64,000 bases of DNA from Paraburkholderia caffeinitolerans (lineage in GTDB: Bacteria; Pseudomonadota; Gammaproteobacteria; Burkholderiales; Burkholderiaceae). The position numbers and the translations under genes are program-made. The notes under the pieces were generated by a model. It was given only the letters and a program-made list of their open reading frames with translations, did not search any database and was not told the DNA's origin. The DNA lies in assembly GCF_902859945.1 (NCBI RefSeq), contig NZ_CADIKL010000002.1, forward strand, positions 186,001 through 250,000, in the 5' to 3' direction. This document shows positions 15,726-24,118 of this stretch, piece after piece (positions within the stretch are counted from its first letter, which is position 1; every line of letters starts with the position of its first letter).

Positions 15726-16672
15726 TCACGCTATCCGGAGCGCTCTCGCAAGGGCTCGAAATTCTGGTGGCGCTGGCCGCCGCGCCGCTGCTTTCGGGCT
15801 GGATCGGCATCTGCCGTGCGCGGCTTCAGGGCAAACGCGGGCCAAGCCTGTGGCAACCGTACCGCACGCTGCACAAGCTCTTCAACAAGGAGTCGGTGGT
15901 TGCGCTGCACGCGAGCCCGATCACGCGTCTCGCGCCTTATGTGGTGCTTGGCTGCATGACGCTGGCCTGCGCGATCGTGCCCACGCTCTCGACCGACCTG
16001 CCGCTTTCGCCAGCCGCCGATGCAATCGCCCTCGTGGGCCTGTTCGCCCTCGCGCGCGTGACGATCTCGCTCGCCGCCATGGACACAGGCACCGCGTTCG
16101 GCACGCTCGGCGCGCGGCGCGAAATGCTGGTGGGCTTTCTCGCCGAGCCCGCGCTGCTCATGGTGCTGTTTTCCGCCTCGCTGATTACGCAATCGACCGG
16201 CCTCACGCGCATCGTCGAAACACTGAGCCACGGCCAGCTCGCCATCTACCCGAGCCTTGCGTTCGCGGGCATCGCGTTCGCCATGGTCTCGCTCGCGGAG
16301 AACGCGCGCCTGCCCGTCGACAATCCCGCCACGCACCTCGAACTCACGATGATTCACGAGGCGCTGATTCTCGAATACTCGGGCCGCCATCTCGCGCTGA
16401 TCGAATGGGCCGCGAGCCTGAAGCTGTTCGCCTATTCGTGCATCGGCCTCGCGCTATTCGTGCCGTGGGGCATTGCCGAAACGGGCAACCCACTCGCGCT
16501 GCTACTGGCCGTGCCCGCGCTGTTCGTCAAGCTGCTGGTGGGCGGCGCGCTGCTCGCGCTCGTGGAAACGCTCAACGCGAAAATGCGGCTCTTTCGCGTA
16601 CCCGAGTTTCTCGCCACGGCTTACCTGCTCGCGGTGATCGGCATGCTCGTCCATTTCCTGCTGGGGGCATGA
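15722..16672 (+). CDS. hyfC: HyfC/HycD/NuoH-like membrane subunit
   Basis: 316 aa from the ATG at 15722, which overlaps the hyfB stop by four bases (ATGA). About eight membrane helices. The complex I subunit 1 signature is present: R-G-P-S-L-W-Q-P-Y near the N-terminus and the acidic loop A-E-N-A-R-L-P-V-D-N-P followed by T-H-L-E-L-T-M-I-H-E-A. It anchors the hydrophilic module to the membrane and forms part of the ion path in related complexes. Confidence 0.88.
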   Translation: MITLSGALSQGLEILVALAAAPLLSGWIGICRARLQGKRGPSLWQPYRTLHKLFNKESVVALHASPITRLAPYVVLGCMTLACAIVPTLSTDLPLSPAADAIALVGLFALARVTISLAAMDTGTAFGTLGARREMLVGFLAEPALLMVLFSASLITQSTGLTRIVETLSHGQLAIYPSLAFAGIAFAMVSLAENARLPVDNPATHLELTMIHEALILEYSGRHLALIEWAASLKLFAYSCIGLALFVPWGIAETGNPLALLLAVPALFVKLLVGGALLALVETLNAKMRLFRVPEFLATAYLLAVIGMLVHFLLGA

Positions 16673-17332
16673 ATGCACGGCCTCGCCACGCAGATCATCA
16701 ACTTTCTCGCCGCAATCCTGCTGCTCATCTCGTTCGCGATGCTGAGCCAGCGGCGCATTCTCGCGCTGATCCATCTCTACACGCTGCAGGGCGTCACGCT
16801 CGTGCTGGCCAACCTCGTGCTCGGCTACGTGACCGCCGACACGCACCTCTATATTTCCGCGGCGCTCACGCTCGTGCTCAAGGTGGGGCTGATTCCGTGG
16901 CTGCTCTATCGCCTCGTGCGGCGCCTGGCCATCACGAGCGACGTGGAACCGTTGCTCAACATCCCCGCCACGCTGCTCACGGGCATCGTGCTCGTGGTGG
17001 TGGCCTTCAACGTGGCGCTGCCGGTCACGCAGTTCGCCGCGTCGGTGGCGCGCGGCACGCTCGGCATCGCGCTCGCGTGCGTGCTGCTCTCGTTCATGAT
17101 GATGATCACGCGCGCGAAAGCGGTGCCGCAGGTGATCGCGTTCCTCTCGATGGAGAACGGGCTCTTTTTCGCGGCAGCAGCCGCCACCAACGGCATGCCG
17201 ATGATCGTCGAACTCGGCGTCGGGCTCGACGTGCTCGTGGGCATGCTGATCCTCGGCGTGTTTATGTTCCAGATTCGCGAGCAGTTCGACAGCCTCGACA
17301 TTCACCACCTCGAAGCACGCAAAGATGAGTAG
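16673..17332 (+). CDS. hyfE: HyfE-like membrane subunit (NuoK-related)
   Basis: 219 aa with about seven hydrophobic helices. The hyfC stop (TGA) is immediately followed by this ATG. The C-terminal part M-E-N-G-L-F-F-A-A-A-A and E-L-G-V-G-L-D-V-L-V-G resembles NuoK, with the conserved Glu residues in membrane helices. The 3' end overlaps hyfF by eight bases. It is the membrane component of the hyf-like complex. Confidence 0.87.
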   Translation: MHGLATQIINFLAAILLLISFAMLSQRRILALIHLYTLQGVTLVLANLVLGYVTADTHLYISAALTLVLKVGLIPWLLYRLVRRLAITSDVEPLLNIPATLLTGIVLVVVAFNVALPVTQFAASVARGTLGIALACVLLSFMMMITRAKAVPQVIAFLSMENGLFFAAAAATNGMPMIVELGVGLDVLVGMLILGVFMFQIREQFDSLDIHHLEARKDE

Positions 17333-18785
17333 TGCCTGGATTCTCGCAGCGGTGCTCGGCCTGCCGCTCTTCGCCGGTGCAAGCCTCGCGCTCGTGGGCG
17401 CGCGCCGCTTCGCGCCCGACTTGAACGCGGCCTTCAGCCTGCTCACGCTCGCAGCGGCGCTCTGGCTCGCGCAGCGAACCCTGACGCAAGGCGCATCGTT
17501 CGCGTTCGGCCATGCGTTTCACGTCGACTCGTTCAACGCGTTTCTCGTGGCGCTCACCGCGCTGGTCGGCTGGACCACGGCGCTCTTTTCGAAACCGTAT
17601 ATGCGCGTCGAGCGCGAACGCGGCCGCATGAGCGCGAACCGCACGCGGCTCTATCACGCCATGTATCAGTTGTTCGTCTTCGCGATGCTGCTTGCGCTCC
17701 TGACCAACAATATGGGCGTTCTGTGGGTCGCGATGGAAGCCGCGACGCTCGCAGCCGTGCTGCTGGTGGCGGTCTATCGCACAGCGGCCAGCCTCGACGC
17801 CGCATGGAAGTACTTCATCCTCTGCGGCGTGGGCATTGCGCAGGCGCTGTTCGGCACGATCTTGCTGTACCTCGCCGCGAGCCGCGTGCTGGGCGGCGAC
17901 GACGCGCTGCTGCTCACGAGCCTGAACGCCGCGAAGGCGAGCCTCGATCCCGCCATCGTGTCGCTCGCGTTCGTGTTCTTGCTGATCGGCTATGGCACCA
18001 AGGTCGGACTCGTACCGATGCACAACTGGCTGCCCGACGCGCACGCCGAAGGCCCGACGCCGATTTCCGCCGTGCTCTCGGGTTTGCTGCTCAACGTGGC
18101 GCTCTACGCGGTGCTCCGCTGCAAGGTGCTCGCCGACGGCGCGCTCCAGAACGGCTTACCCGGACACCTGCTGGCAGGCTTCGGGCTCGTTTCCGTGCTG
18201 CTCGCGACGTTCTCGCTATTCAGGCAGACCGACGCCAAGCGCCTGTTCTCGTTCTCGTCGATCGAGCACATGGGCATGATGACCTTCGCGTTCGGCCTGG
18301 GCGGCCCCGTGGCGACCTTCGCGGGCCTGCTCCATATGAGCGCGCACGCGCTGATCAAATCGGCGATTTTCTTCAGCGTCGGCCATGCCGCGCAGAAGAC
18401 CGGCACCCAGGCGATCGTTGGCATTCGCGGCCTCGTGCGCACGAGCCCCGTGGTCGGCTGGGGCATGGTGCTGGGCACGCTCGCGATTCTCGGCATGCCG
18501 CCGTTCGGCGTGTTCGCAAGCGAATTCCTGATTCTCACGACGGCGTTGCAAACGCTGCCGTGGACCGTGCCCTTGCTGATGCTCGCGCTCGTGGTGGCCT
18601 TCGCGGTCATTTTCCGGCGCATGCAGGGCATGGCGTTCGGCGAATCGACCGCGCGCCGGCTCGAATACCGCCCGGCGCTGCTGCCGGTGTTCATTCATCT
18701 GGGCATCGGGCTCATGCTCGGGCTCTACATTCCGTCCTGGCTCGCGGCATGGTATCGCGCAGCGGGGGCAGTGCTCGCAGGTTGA
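17325..18785 (+). CDS. hyfF: HyfF-like antiporter-type membrane subunit (second NuoL/M/N paralogue)
   Basis: 486 aa with about 14 hydrophobic segments. The proton-conducting-transporter domain has V-A-M-E-A-A-T-L (helix-5 Glu), G-Y-G-T-K-V-G-L-V-P-M-H-N-W-L-P-D-A-H (broken-helix Lys) and K-R-L-F-S-F-S-S-I-E-H-M-G. It is the second antiporter-like subunit in the operon, so the complex has at least two potential ion channels. It starts inside hyfE and is followed 3 bp later by hyfG. Confidence 0.88.
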   Translation: MSSAWILAAVLGLPLFAGASLALVGARRFAPDLNAAFSLLTLAAALWLAQRTLTQGASFAFGHAFHVDSFNAFLVALTALVGWTTALFSKPYMRVERERGRMSANRTRLYHAMYQLFVFAMLLALLTNNMGVLWVAMEAATLAAVLLVAVYRTAASLDAAWKYFILCGVGIAQALFGTILLYLAASRVLGGDDALLLTSLNAAKASLDPAIVSLAFVFLLIGYGTKVGLVPMHNWLPDAHAEGPTPISAVLSGLLLNVALYAVLRCKVLADGALQNGLPGHLLAGFGLVSVLLATFSLFRQTDAKRLFSFSSIEHMGMMTFAFGLGGPVATFAGLLHMSAHALIKSAIFFSVGHAAQKTGTQAIVGIRGLVRTSPVVGWGMVLGTLAILGMPPFGVFASEFLILTTALQTLPWTVPLLMLALVVAFAVIFRRMQGMAFGESTARRLEYRPALLPVFIHLGIGLMLGLYIPSWLAAWYRAAGAVLAG

Positions 18786-18788
18786 TCG

Positions 18789-20351
18789 ATGCGCATCGAT
18801 ACACTCCACTCGCGCGGCCTCATGCGCCTCGCCACTTTCGCCGACACGCCGGCGGCGCTCGTCGCGCAAGTCGACGCCGCTGCATGGCTGAGCCTCGCTG
18901 CCGACGTCGACGCAAGCGGCGGACGCCTGATCTCGATCTGGGGCGACGAGAGCCGCGACGGCACGCTCAGCGCAAACGCCGCGTATGCCGTCGAAGACGG
19001 TCTGCTATGGGTCCGGCTATCGCTCGGCAATGCAGCATCTGGAGACGGCGCGTACCCCGACATTTCCGCGCTGTTTCCCTGCGCGGCGCGCATGCAGCGC
19101 GCCGTCCACGATCTGACCGGCCTGCGCGCCCATGGCGCCAGCGATGTGCGCCCGTGGCTGAATCACGGCAACTGGCCCGCCGACTATTTCCCGCTGCGCC
19201 AATCGGCATCGGGCACGGAGCGCTTCGAATCGAACGAGGCCGATTACGCCTTCACACGCGTCGAAGGCGAAGGCGTGCACGAAATCGCGGTGGGACCGAT
19301 CCACGCGGGCACCATCGAACCCGGGCACTTTCGCTTCTCCGTGGTCGGCGAAAAAGTACTGCGACTCGAAGAGCGGCTTGGCTACGCGCATCGCGGCATC
19401 GAGCGCCTGTTCGAACGCACGCCGGCGCTGGCCGGCCATCGCGTGGCGGCCCGCATTGCCGGTGACAGCAGCGTCGCTTTCGCATGGGCGTATTGCATGG
19501 CGCTCGAACGCGCGCTCGGCACGACGATTCCCGCGCGCGCGCAATGGCTGCGTGCGCTGCTGCTAGAGCGCGAGCGAATCGCCAATCATCTCGGCGATCT
19601 GGGCGCGCTCGGCAACGACGCTGGATTCGCGCTCGGGCTCGCGCAGTTCTCGCGCATGAAAGAGGACTGGCTGCGCCTGAACGAACGCGCGTTCGGCCAC
19701 CGCTATCTATTCGATGCGATCGAGCCCGGCGGCGTGGCGCGCGATCTCGATCCGCAACAGGCCAGCGCGATCGTCGCGCAGTGCGAGCACATCGAGCACG
19801 AGGTTCATTCGATGCGGCGCATCTACGACGATCACGCCGGATTGCAGGACCGTTTTGCGAAAACGGGCACGCTCACGCCTGCCGTGGCGGCCCGGCTCGG
19901 CGTATGCGGCCTCGCCGCGCGGGCGAGCGGATCGGCGATGGACTTGCGCGTGGACCACGGCCCCACGCCGTACCGCGAAATCGGCGCACGCCACGCCAGC
20001 GATGAGCGCGGCGACGTGGCCGCGCGCGTGGCGCTGCGCTTTCGCGAGGTGGACGAATCGCTACGGCAGATTCGCGCGATCATCGCGGGCCTGCCGCCCG
20101 GCGGCGTTGCCGTGCAGCCCGACACTGCGCACGCACCGTCGTTTGGCGCAGGCTGGATCGAAGGCTGGCGCGGCGAAGTGTTCGTCGCGCTGGAAACCAC
20201 GGGAGACGGCATGCTGGCCCGCTGCCACTGCCATGATCCGTCGTGGCAAAACTGGCCCGCCATCGAAGTGGCGATCATCGGCAATATCGTGGCCGACTTC
20301 CCGCTGATCAACAAATCGTTCAACCTCTGTTACGCGGGGCACGACCTGTGA
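18789..20351 (+). CDS. hyfG: HyfG-like large subunit without [NiFe] cysteine ligands
   Basis: 520 aa, a fusion of an N-terminal NuoC-like region (to about residue 150) with a NuoD/HycE-like large-subunit domain. After the conserved G-Y-A-H-R-G-I-E-R-L motif (198-207), true group 4 hydrogenases carry R-V-C-G-I-C; here the position (about 222-230) reads R-I-A-G-D-S-S-V-A with no Cys. The C-terminal D-P-C-x-x-C is also replaced by D-P-S-W-Q-N-W-P, and the end (N-I-V-A-D-F-P-L-I-N-K-S-F-N-L) is complex-I-like. The protein therefore should not bind a NiFe centre and fits the energy-converting-hydrogenase-related (Ehr) type. The start codon at 18789 gives the full N-terminal domain. Confidence 0.85.
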   Translation: MRIDTLHSRGLMRLATFADTPAALVAQVDAAAWLSLAADVDASGGRLISIWGDESRDGTLSANAAYAVEDGLLWVRLSLGNAASGDGAYPDISALFPCAARMQRAVHDLTGLRAHGASDVRPWLNHGNWPADYFPLRQSASGTERFESNEADYAFTRVEGEGVHEIAVGPIHAGTIEPGHFRFSVVGEKVLRLEERLGYAHRGIERLFERTPALAGHRVAARIAGDSSVAFAWAYCMALERALGTTIPARAQWLRALLLERERIANHLGDLGALGNDAGFALGLAQFSRMKEDWLRLNERAFGHRYLFDAIEPGGVARDLDPQQASAIVAQCEHIEHEVHSMRRIYDDHAGLQDRFAKTGTLTPAVAARLGVCGLAARASGSAMDLRVDHGPTPYREIGARHASDERGDVAARVALRFREVDESLRQIRAIIAGLPPGGVAVQPDTAHAPSFGAGWIEGWRGEVFVALETTGDGMLARCHCHDPSWQNWPAIEVAIIGNIVADFPLINKSFNLCYAGHDL

Positions 20352-20866
20352 CGTGGCAACTTCTCAAGCGGATCGCCAGCACCCGCGCTCCCGCACCAGC
20401 GCTGCCGGAGGGCGGCGACGACTGGCGCACGAAGGCCCAGCACCTGCATCAGCAGATGCTCGACGTGCTCGGCCGCGCGCTGTGCATCCGGCAAATCGAT
20501 GCGGGTTCGTGCAATGGCTGCGAGCTGGAGATTCACGCGCTCGGCAACCCGTACTACAACATCGAGGGACTGGGGATTCGCTTCGTCGCGAGCCCACGCC
20601 ACGCGGATATGCTGCTGGTGACCGGACCGCTCGCGTTGAATATGCGTGAAGCGGTTCGGCTGGCTTACGAGGCCACGCCAGCGCCCAAGCTGGTCGTGGC
20701 GGCCGGCGAGTGTGCCTGCACGGGTGGCATCTTTAAGGATAGCTACGCAGTTTGCGGCGCGCTCTCGCAGCTTATTCCCGTGGATGTGAGCATTCCGGGA
20801 TGCCCGCCTTCGCCGCTCGAACTGATGAGAGGCATTCTCGCGGCGCTGCGGGCTTCGGGAAAGTGA
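20348..20866 (+). CDS. hyfI: HyfI/NuoB-like [4Fe-4S] small subunit
   Basis: 172 aa from a GTG at 20348 overlapping the hyfG stop (GTGA). The single [4Fe-4S] cluster motif of NuoB/HycG is intact: C-N-G-C-E-L-E-I, then G-E-C-A-C-T-G-G, then P-G-C-P-P-S-P. It carries the proximal (N2-like) cluster facing the quinone or former NiFe site. It is the last gene of the operon; no ferredoxin-like HyfH/HyfA gene and no hyp maturation genes are present in the window. Confidence 0.88.
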   Translation: MTWQLLKRIASTRAPAPALPEGGDDWRTKAQHLHQQMLDVLGRALCIRQIDAGSCNGCELEIHALGNPYYNIEGLGIRFVASPRHADMLLVTGPLALNMREAVRLAYEATPAPKLVVAAGECACTGGIFKDSYAVCGALSQLIPVDVSIPGCPPSPLELMRGILAALRASGK

Positions 20867-20982
20867 CGATACCCGCAAGGCCAAATCGCATGGCAACCGC
20901 GCCCTTGCCGACGCGCTCGCCAAACATAACCTCATACATTTGCGGAATGCAGCCAGCGCGCAGCCTGCATAGCGGACGCTCA

Positions 20983-21028
20983 AATGAGAGTGCCTTGACA
21001 TCCGTTTGAGATATATCTAGAATGAGAG
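20983..21028 (+). promoter_or_regulatory. Near-consensus sigma-70 promoter with flanking repeats for the toxin-antitoxin operon
   Basis: TTGACA at 20995-21000 and TAGAAT at 21018-21023 are spaced by exactly 17 bp. AATGAGAG occurs at 20983-20990 and again at 21021-21028, flanking or overlapping the promoter, and CTCAAA (20979-20984) is inverted as TTTGAG (21005-21010) around the -35. This is the layout expected of an operator through which an antitoxin represses its own strong promoter. Confidence 0.75.
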
Positions 21029-21059
21029 CAAGGACATTCCCATCTGGGAGAATCACATC

Positions 21060-21566
21060 ATGACCCTGAATCAATCGTCCGGCCGTCAAGCGGCCGCGCG
21101 CCCGGCTGCGAGGCATGCCCGCAAGTCGTTGGTCGCCTCAGGCCACCCCGGCGCCCGCCACGACGATATCGAAACGTTCCTCGTCAGATTCGATCCGCTC
21201 GAGCAGCGCCGGCAGATCCGCGAAGGCATGGAAGCGGCAATCATCGAGCGCGTGGCTAAGGACCTGTTGCACGTGCCGGTCCAGACGCTGCTCGCGCACC
21301 TCAATCTGCCGAGCTCGACCATCCTGCGCAAGATGGCACGCGAGGAGCGTCTTTCGCCCGCTGAGTCGGATCGCGTTGCACGCGTGCTGTACGTGCGTCA
21401 ACTCGCTATGGAAGTGTTTGAGGATGCGGCGCTGGCCGCCGAGTGGATGCAGCGATCGAACGCCGAACTGGGCGGGCTCTGCCCGCTCGAGGTGCTCGAC
21501 TCGCAGCCAGGTTACGACCGCGTGCGCGAGATTCTGCTGCGCGTCATTCACGGCGTGTCTGCATGA
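21060..21566 (+). CDS. Xre/MbcA/ParS-type antitoxin
   Basis: 168 aa; GGGAGA lies eight bases upstream of the ATG. After a basic, disordered N-terminus, a helical Xre-like region contains L-L-A-H-L-N-L-P-S-S-T-I-L-R-K (helix-turn-helix-like), and the C-terminal DUF2384 toxin-binding domain has A-A-E-W-M-Q-R-S-N-A-E-L-G-G-L-C-P-L-E-V and ends at the natural stop. It neutralises the RES toxin encoded by the next gene and probably represses the operon promoter. Confidence 0.88.
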   Translation: MTLNQSSGRQAAARPAARHARKSLVASGHPGARHDDIETFLVRFDPLEQRRQIREGMEAAIIERVAKDLLHVPVQTLLAHLNLPSSTILRKMAREERLSPAESDRVARVLYVRQLAMEVFEDAALAAEWMQRSNAELGGLCPLEVLDSQPGYDRVREILLRVIHGVSA

Positions 21567-22045
21567 GGCTTTATCGCCTCGCGAAAGAAAGGCGTGGGTA
21601 TTACCGCGCCGACGACCTGAGCGGCAATGGTGCGGCGCTCGCGGGCGGCCGCTGGAACCCGCGAGGCATGCGGGTGCTCTACACCTGCTGTCATGCCTCG
21701 ACCGCCCTGCTCGAGGCGCTGGTGCACATGGCGGGCTTATTGCCGGCCGGTGGTTATTTTCTTGTGACGCTGGAAGTGCCGGACCCGGTCTACACCCATG
21801 CGTTCGTACCGCAACTACCCGAAGGCTGGGCGGACCTGACGCGCGAACCCGGGCAGACACGGGCGCTTGGCCGGCAATGGCTCGAAGCGGGCGAGCAACT
21901 GGGGATGCGGGTACCGTCAGTCATCTGTCCAAGCGATTTCAATCTGCTGCTGAACCCGATGCATCCGGAAATGGAAAGCGTCGAGGTCATCAGCGTCGAA
22001 CCCTTTACGCTGGATCCACGCCTGTTCGGTCAGACGACGCGATGA
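21563..22045 (+). CDS. RES-domain toxin (NAD+-degrading ParT/MbcT type)
   Basis: 160 aa from the ATG at 21563, which overlaps the antitoxin stop (ATGA). The RES residues are visible: R30 in G-G-R-W-N-P-R-G, Y40 in V-L-Y-T, E51 in T-A-L-L-E-A-L and S124 in C-P-S-D-F-N. Family toxins break down NAD+ or modify targets with ADP-ribose, stopping growth unless bound by the partner antitoxin. Full length, so probably functional. Confidence 0.9.
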   Translation: MRLYRLAKERRGYYRADDLSGNGAALAGGRWNPRGMRVLYTCCHASTALLEALVHMAGLLPAGGYFLVTLEVPDPVYTHAFVPQLPEGWADLTREPGQTRALGRQWLEAGEQLGMRVPSVICPSDFNLLLNPMHPEMESVEVISVEPFTLDPRLFGQTTR

Positions 22046-22110
22046 ATCCGATGTCGGTGAATTGGCACGGCCCCTGGCGCAAGACGCGCGCAGGGGCCTC
22101 AATCGCTGGC

Positions 22111-22128
22111 CGGGGATGGATATCCCCG
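22111..22128. terminator. Hairpin between the RES gene and uraD
   Basis: CGGGGAT at 22111-22117 and ATCCCCG at 22122-22128 form a 7-bp stem with the loop GGAT in the gap between two convergent genes. There is no T-tract, so this is a weak terminator candidate. Confidence 0.35.
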
Positions 22129-22142
22129 TTGGTCGGGCAGCC

Positions 22143-22670
22143 TCAAGCCACTCGCTGATTCAAGCGCCCACGCGTAATCGCCTTGATCTGATTAAGCGCG
22201 TAGTCGACTTCGAATGCCGTATCGCGCGCGACACGGTTCTTCAGTTCGAAGAAAATCCCGGCCTTGGTGTAATGGCGAACGCAGATGATGAACGGAAAGC
22301 CATGCCGTTCGCGGTACTCACGATTCATCTGCTGCAATTGCGCCTCTTCTTCCTGCGAGAGCGCGTGCAAACCGGCGCTGCTCTGCTCGTCGGTCGACGC
22401 CGCCGTCAAGCCGCCGCGCCGCACGGCCTCGGCGGACAATTCCGGGTGGCGATCGAAGAATGCCTTGATTGCCGAAACGTCGCGACCGCGGATGCTGTCC
22501 ATCATCGCATCATGGAGGGCATCCACGGACTGGAACGGACGTGCGCCCCACGCGTCTTCGGCCACATCGGGCGAGTGCTCGAAAATATCGCCCAGCGCGT
22601 GGACGAACTGATCCTTCGCCATGGCGTTGATCGCGGCGAGATTGGGAGTGTCGAGAGTAATCTGGGACAT
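22143..22670 (-). CDS. uraD: OHCU decarboxylase (2-oxo-4-hydroxy-4-carboxy-5-ureidoimidazoline decarboxylase)
   Basis: 175 aa, the usual length. Family motifs are F-F-D-R-H-P-E-L (catalytic H75), S-T-D-E-Q-S-S-A-G-L (E95) and G-F-P-F-I-I-C-V-R. It catalyses the last step of the urate-to-S-allantoin branch, after urate oxidase and hydroxyisourate hydrolase. The hydroxyisourate hydrolase gene lies about 3.4 kb away on the other strand, with a LysR gene and a transporter between. Confidence 0.93.
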   Translation of the reverse strand: MSQITLDTPNLAAINAMAKDQFVHALGDIFEHSPDVAEDAWGARPFQSVDALHDAMMDSIRGRDVSAIKAFFDRHPELSAEAVRRGGLTAASTDEQSSAGLHALSQEEEAQLQQMNREYRERHGFPFIICVRHYTKAGIFFELKNRVARDTAFEVDYALNQIKAITRGRLNQRVA

Positions 22671-22783
22671 CGTCGTTAAAGTCCTCGAAGCAGGAGTGAG
22701 GCTTCGAGTATAGAAATCGACTCGGGCGGTGCGTTAGCGGGCAAGCACTATGGGCCGTATATCAACCCGCGAATTCAGGCGCG

Positions 22784-23722
22784 CTATGCACCGCCCGCCA
22801 CGGTTCTCAATACCGTGACGCTTTCGGCAATGAGGCCTCGCAACCAGATATGCGCTTTTGCACGATGCTTGTTCGGATGCCATAGCGCGTAAAAGCGCAT
22901 CAGCGGAAAGTCGAACGGCGCGGGCTTGATGATCAGCGGCAGGCGGCGCGCATAGTAGGCCGCGAAATGCCGCGCCGTGGTCAGAATGAGATCCGAGTCG
23001 CTCACGAGATACGGCGCGAGGCTGAAATATGGGCACGACACCTGACGCCCCCGCGAAAGCCGCAGCGTGGCGAGCGAGCTCTCCACCACCCCGCGCTGCG
23101 AACTCGAATACGGCAGCGGCACCAGATGCGACGCCTGAATATAGCTTTCGGCGGTCAGCTTGCCGGGGCGCGTGAGCGGATGATCCTTCGCCATCAGGCA
23201 CACCACTTCGTCTTCGAGCAATACGCTCATGTGCAGATGCTCGGGAGACGCCGGCCAGTTGCCGATCACGATGTCCACCTGCCCTTCCGCGAGCGCCTTT
23301 TCATAGTCGTAGTCCGCGCCCATCGGCAAGGTCACGAGCTTCGAATTCGGCGCGCTGCGCCGGAACCGGCTCACCAGGTCGGCGAGAAACGGCGGCGCGA
23401 GGTAATCGGGCATCGCTATCGTGAAGGTGCGTTCGGAGCGCTCGGGGTCGAAGGCCTCGTCGGCGCTGAGCATCTTGTCCAATGCACTGAGCGCGACCTG
23501 GGCGTCCTGTACCAGCTGGATCGCTCGCTCGGTGGGCACCATCACGTTCTTTTCGCGGGTCAGCAGCGGGTCGCCGAACAGCTTGCGCAAGCGCTTGAGC
23601 GCCGTGCTGAGCGCGGGTTGAGACTGGTTCATTCTAATGGCGGTGCGCGACACGCTTCGTTCTTCCACGAGGGTGCATAGAACCCGCAGAAGATAGGTGT
23701 CGAGCGGATCGTCATTGCGCAT
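22784..23722 (-). CDS. LysR-family regulator (NodD-like) of the ureide gene cluster
   Basis: 312 aa from the ATG at 23722, with AGGAAG six bases upstream; the in-frame codon at 23752 was rejected. The HTH region R-M-N-Q-S-Q-P-A-L-S-T-A-L-K-R-L is in the NodD/LinR branch. It is divergent from the MFS transporter-uraH operon and directly downstream of uraD in reading order. A T-N11-A palindrome in the divergent gap is its probable binding site. Confidence 0.85.
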   Translation of the reverse strand: MRNDDPLDTYLLRVLCTLVEERSVSRTAIRMNQSQPALSTALKRLRKLFGDPLLTREKNVMVPTERAIQLVQDAQVALSALDKMLSADEAFDPERSERTFTIAMPDYLAPPFLADLVSRFRRSAPNSKLVTLPMGADYDYEKALAEGQVDIVIGNWPASPEHLHMSVLLEDEVVCLMAKDHPLTRPGKLTAESYIQASHLVPLPYSSSQRGVVESSLATLRLSRGRQVSCPYFSLAPYLVSDSDLILTTARHFAAYYARRLPLIIKPAPFDFPLMRFYALWHPNKHRAKAHIWLRGLIAESVTVLRTVAGGA

Positions 23723-24118
23723 GGTGACTTCCTGTTGATGAATCAGTGGCACTTTGCCGTTGATAGCCGCACGCCGTCAACGGTTGCCGATGCATGGCGC
23801 ATCGCCATGAGCGCGGCACGTCCCGCCCGGCGCGGCTGAAAATCGGGGCGTCATGGCCCTTGCCGGGATTATCCGGGCTCGCGGCGTTTCCCTCCAAACC
23901 ACGCCGGATCGGCTGCTTTTCAGTTTGATATAGAGCCTATAACACCTCCTCGCTATCAGCCCCCATACCCCTGCGATATGGTCACGACTCACTACAAATA
24001 CACGGCCCTGCGAGGCGACGATGCACAAGTCGTTTCCGACGAACCGCCACGTATGAGGTGGTTGCATCGGTGCTTGCATCTCCAGCCTTGAAAGGTCGAT
24101 CTCTTTCAGGAGACATTC
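23723..24118. other. Divergent control region between LysR gene and transporter operon
   Basis: This 396-bp gap contains no ORF I can support. It holds the T-N11-A palindrome at 23929-23941, TGCATC repeats near 24060-24080 and the AGGAGA ribosome-binding site of the transporter. Confidence 0.6.
23929..23941. promoter_or_regulatory. LysR-type box TATAG-AGC-CTATA
   Basis: A 13-bp palindrome with 5-bp arms and the T-N11-A form typical of LysR binding sites. It is about 180 bp upstream of the MFS gene start and about 206 bp from the LysR start, inside the divergent region. Binding is inferred, not shown. Confidence 0.5.

Noticed and set aside
17723..19465. 580-codon plus-strand open frame across hyfF and hyfG
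   Set aside because: It is an Arg/Ala-rich alternative-frame shadow crossing two conserved genes.
13716..20866. Reading the operon as a true hydrogenase-4/formate hydrogenlyase
   Set aside because: The N- and C-terminal nickel-ligand Cys pairs of the large subunit are absent, and no ferredoxin subunit, formate dehydrogenase or hyp genes adjoin.
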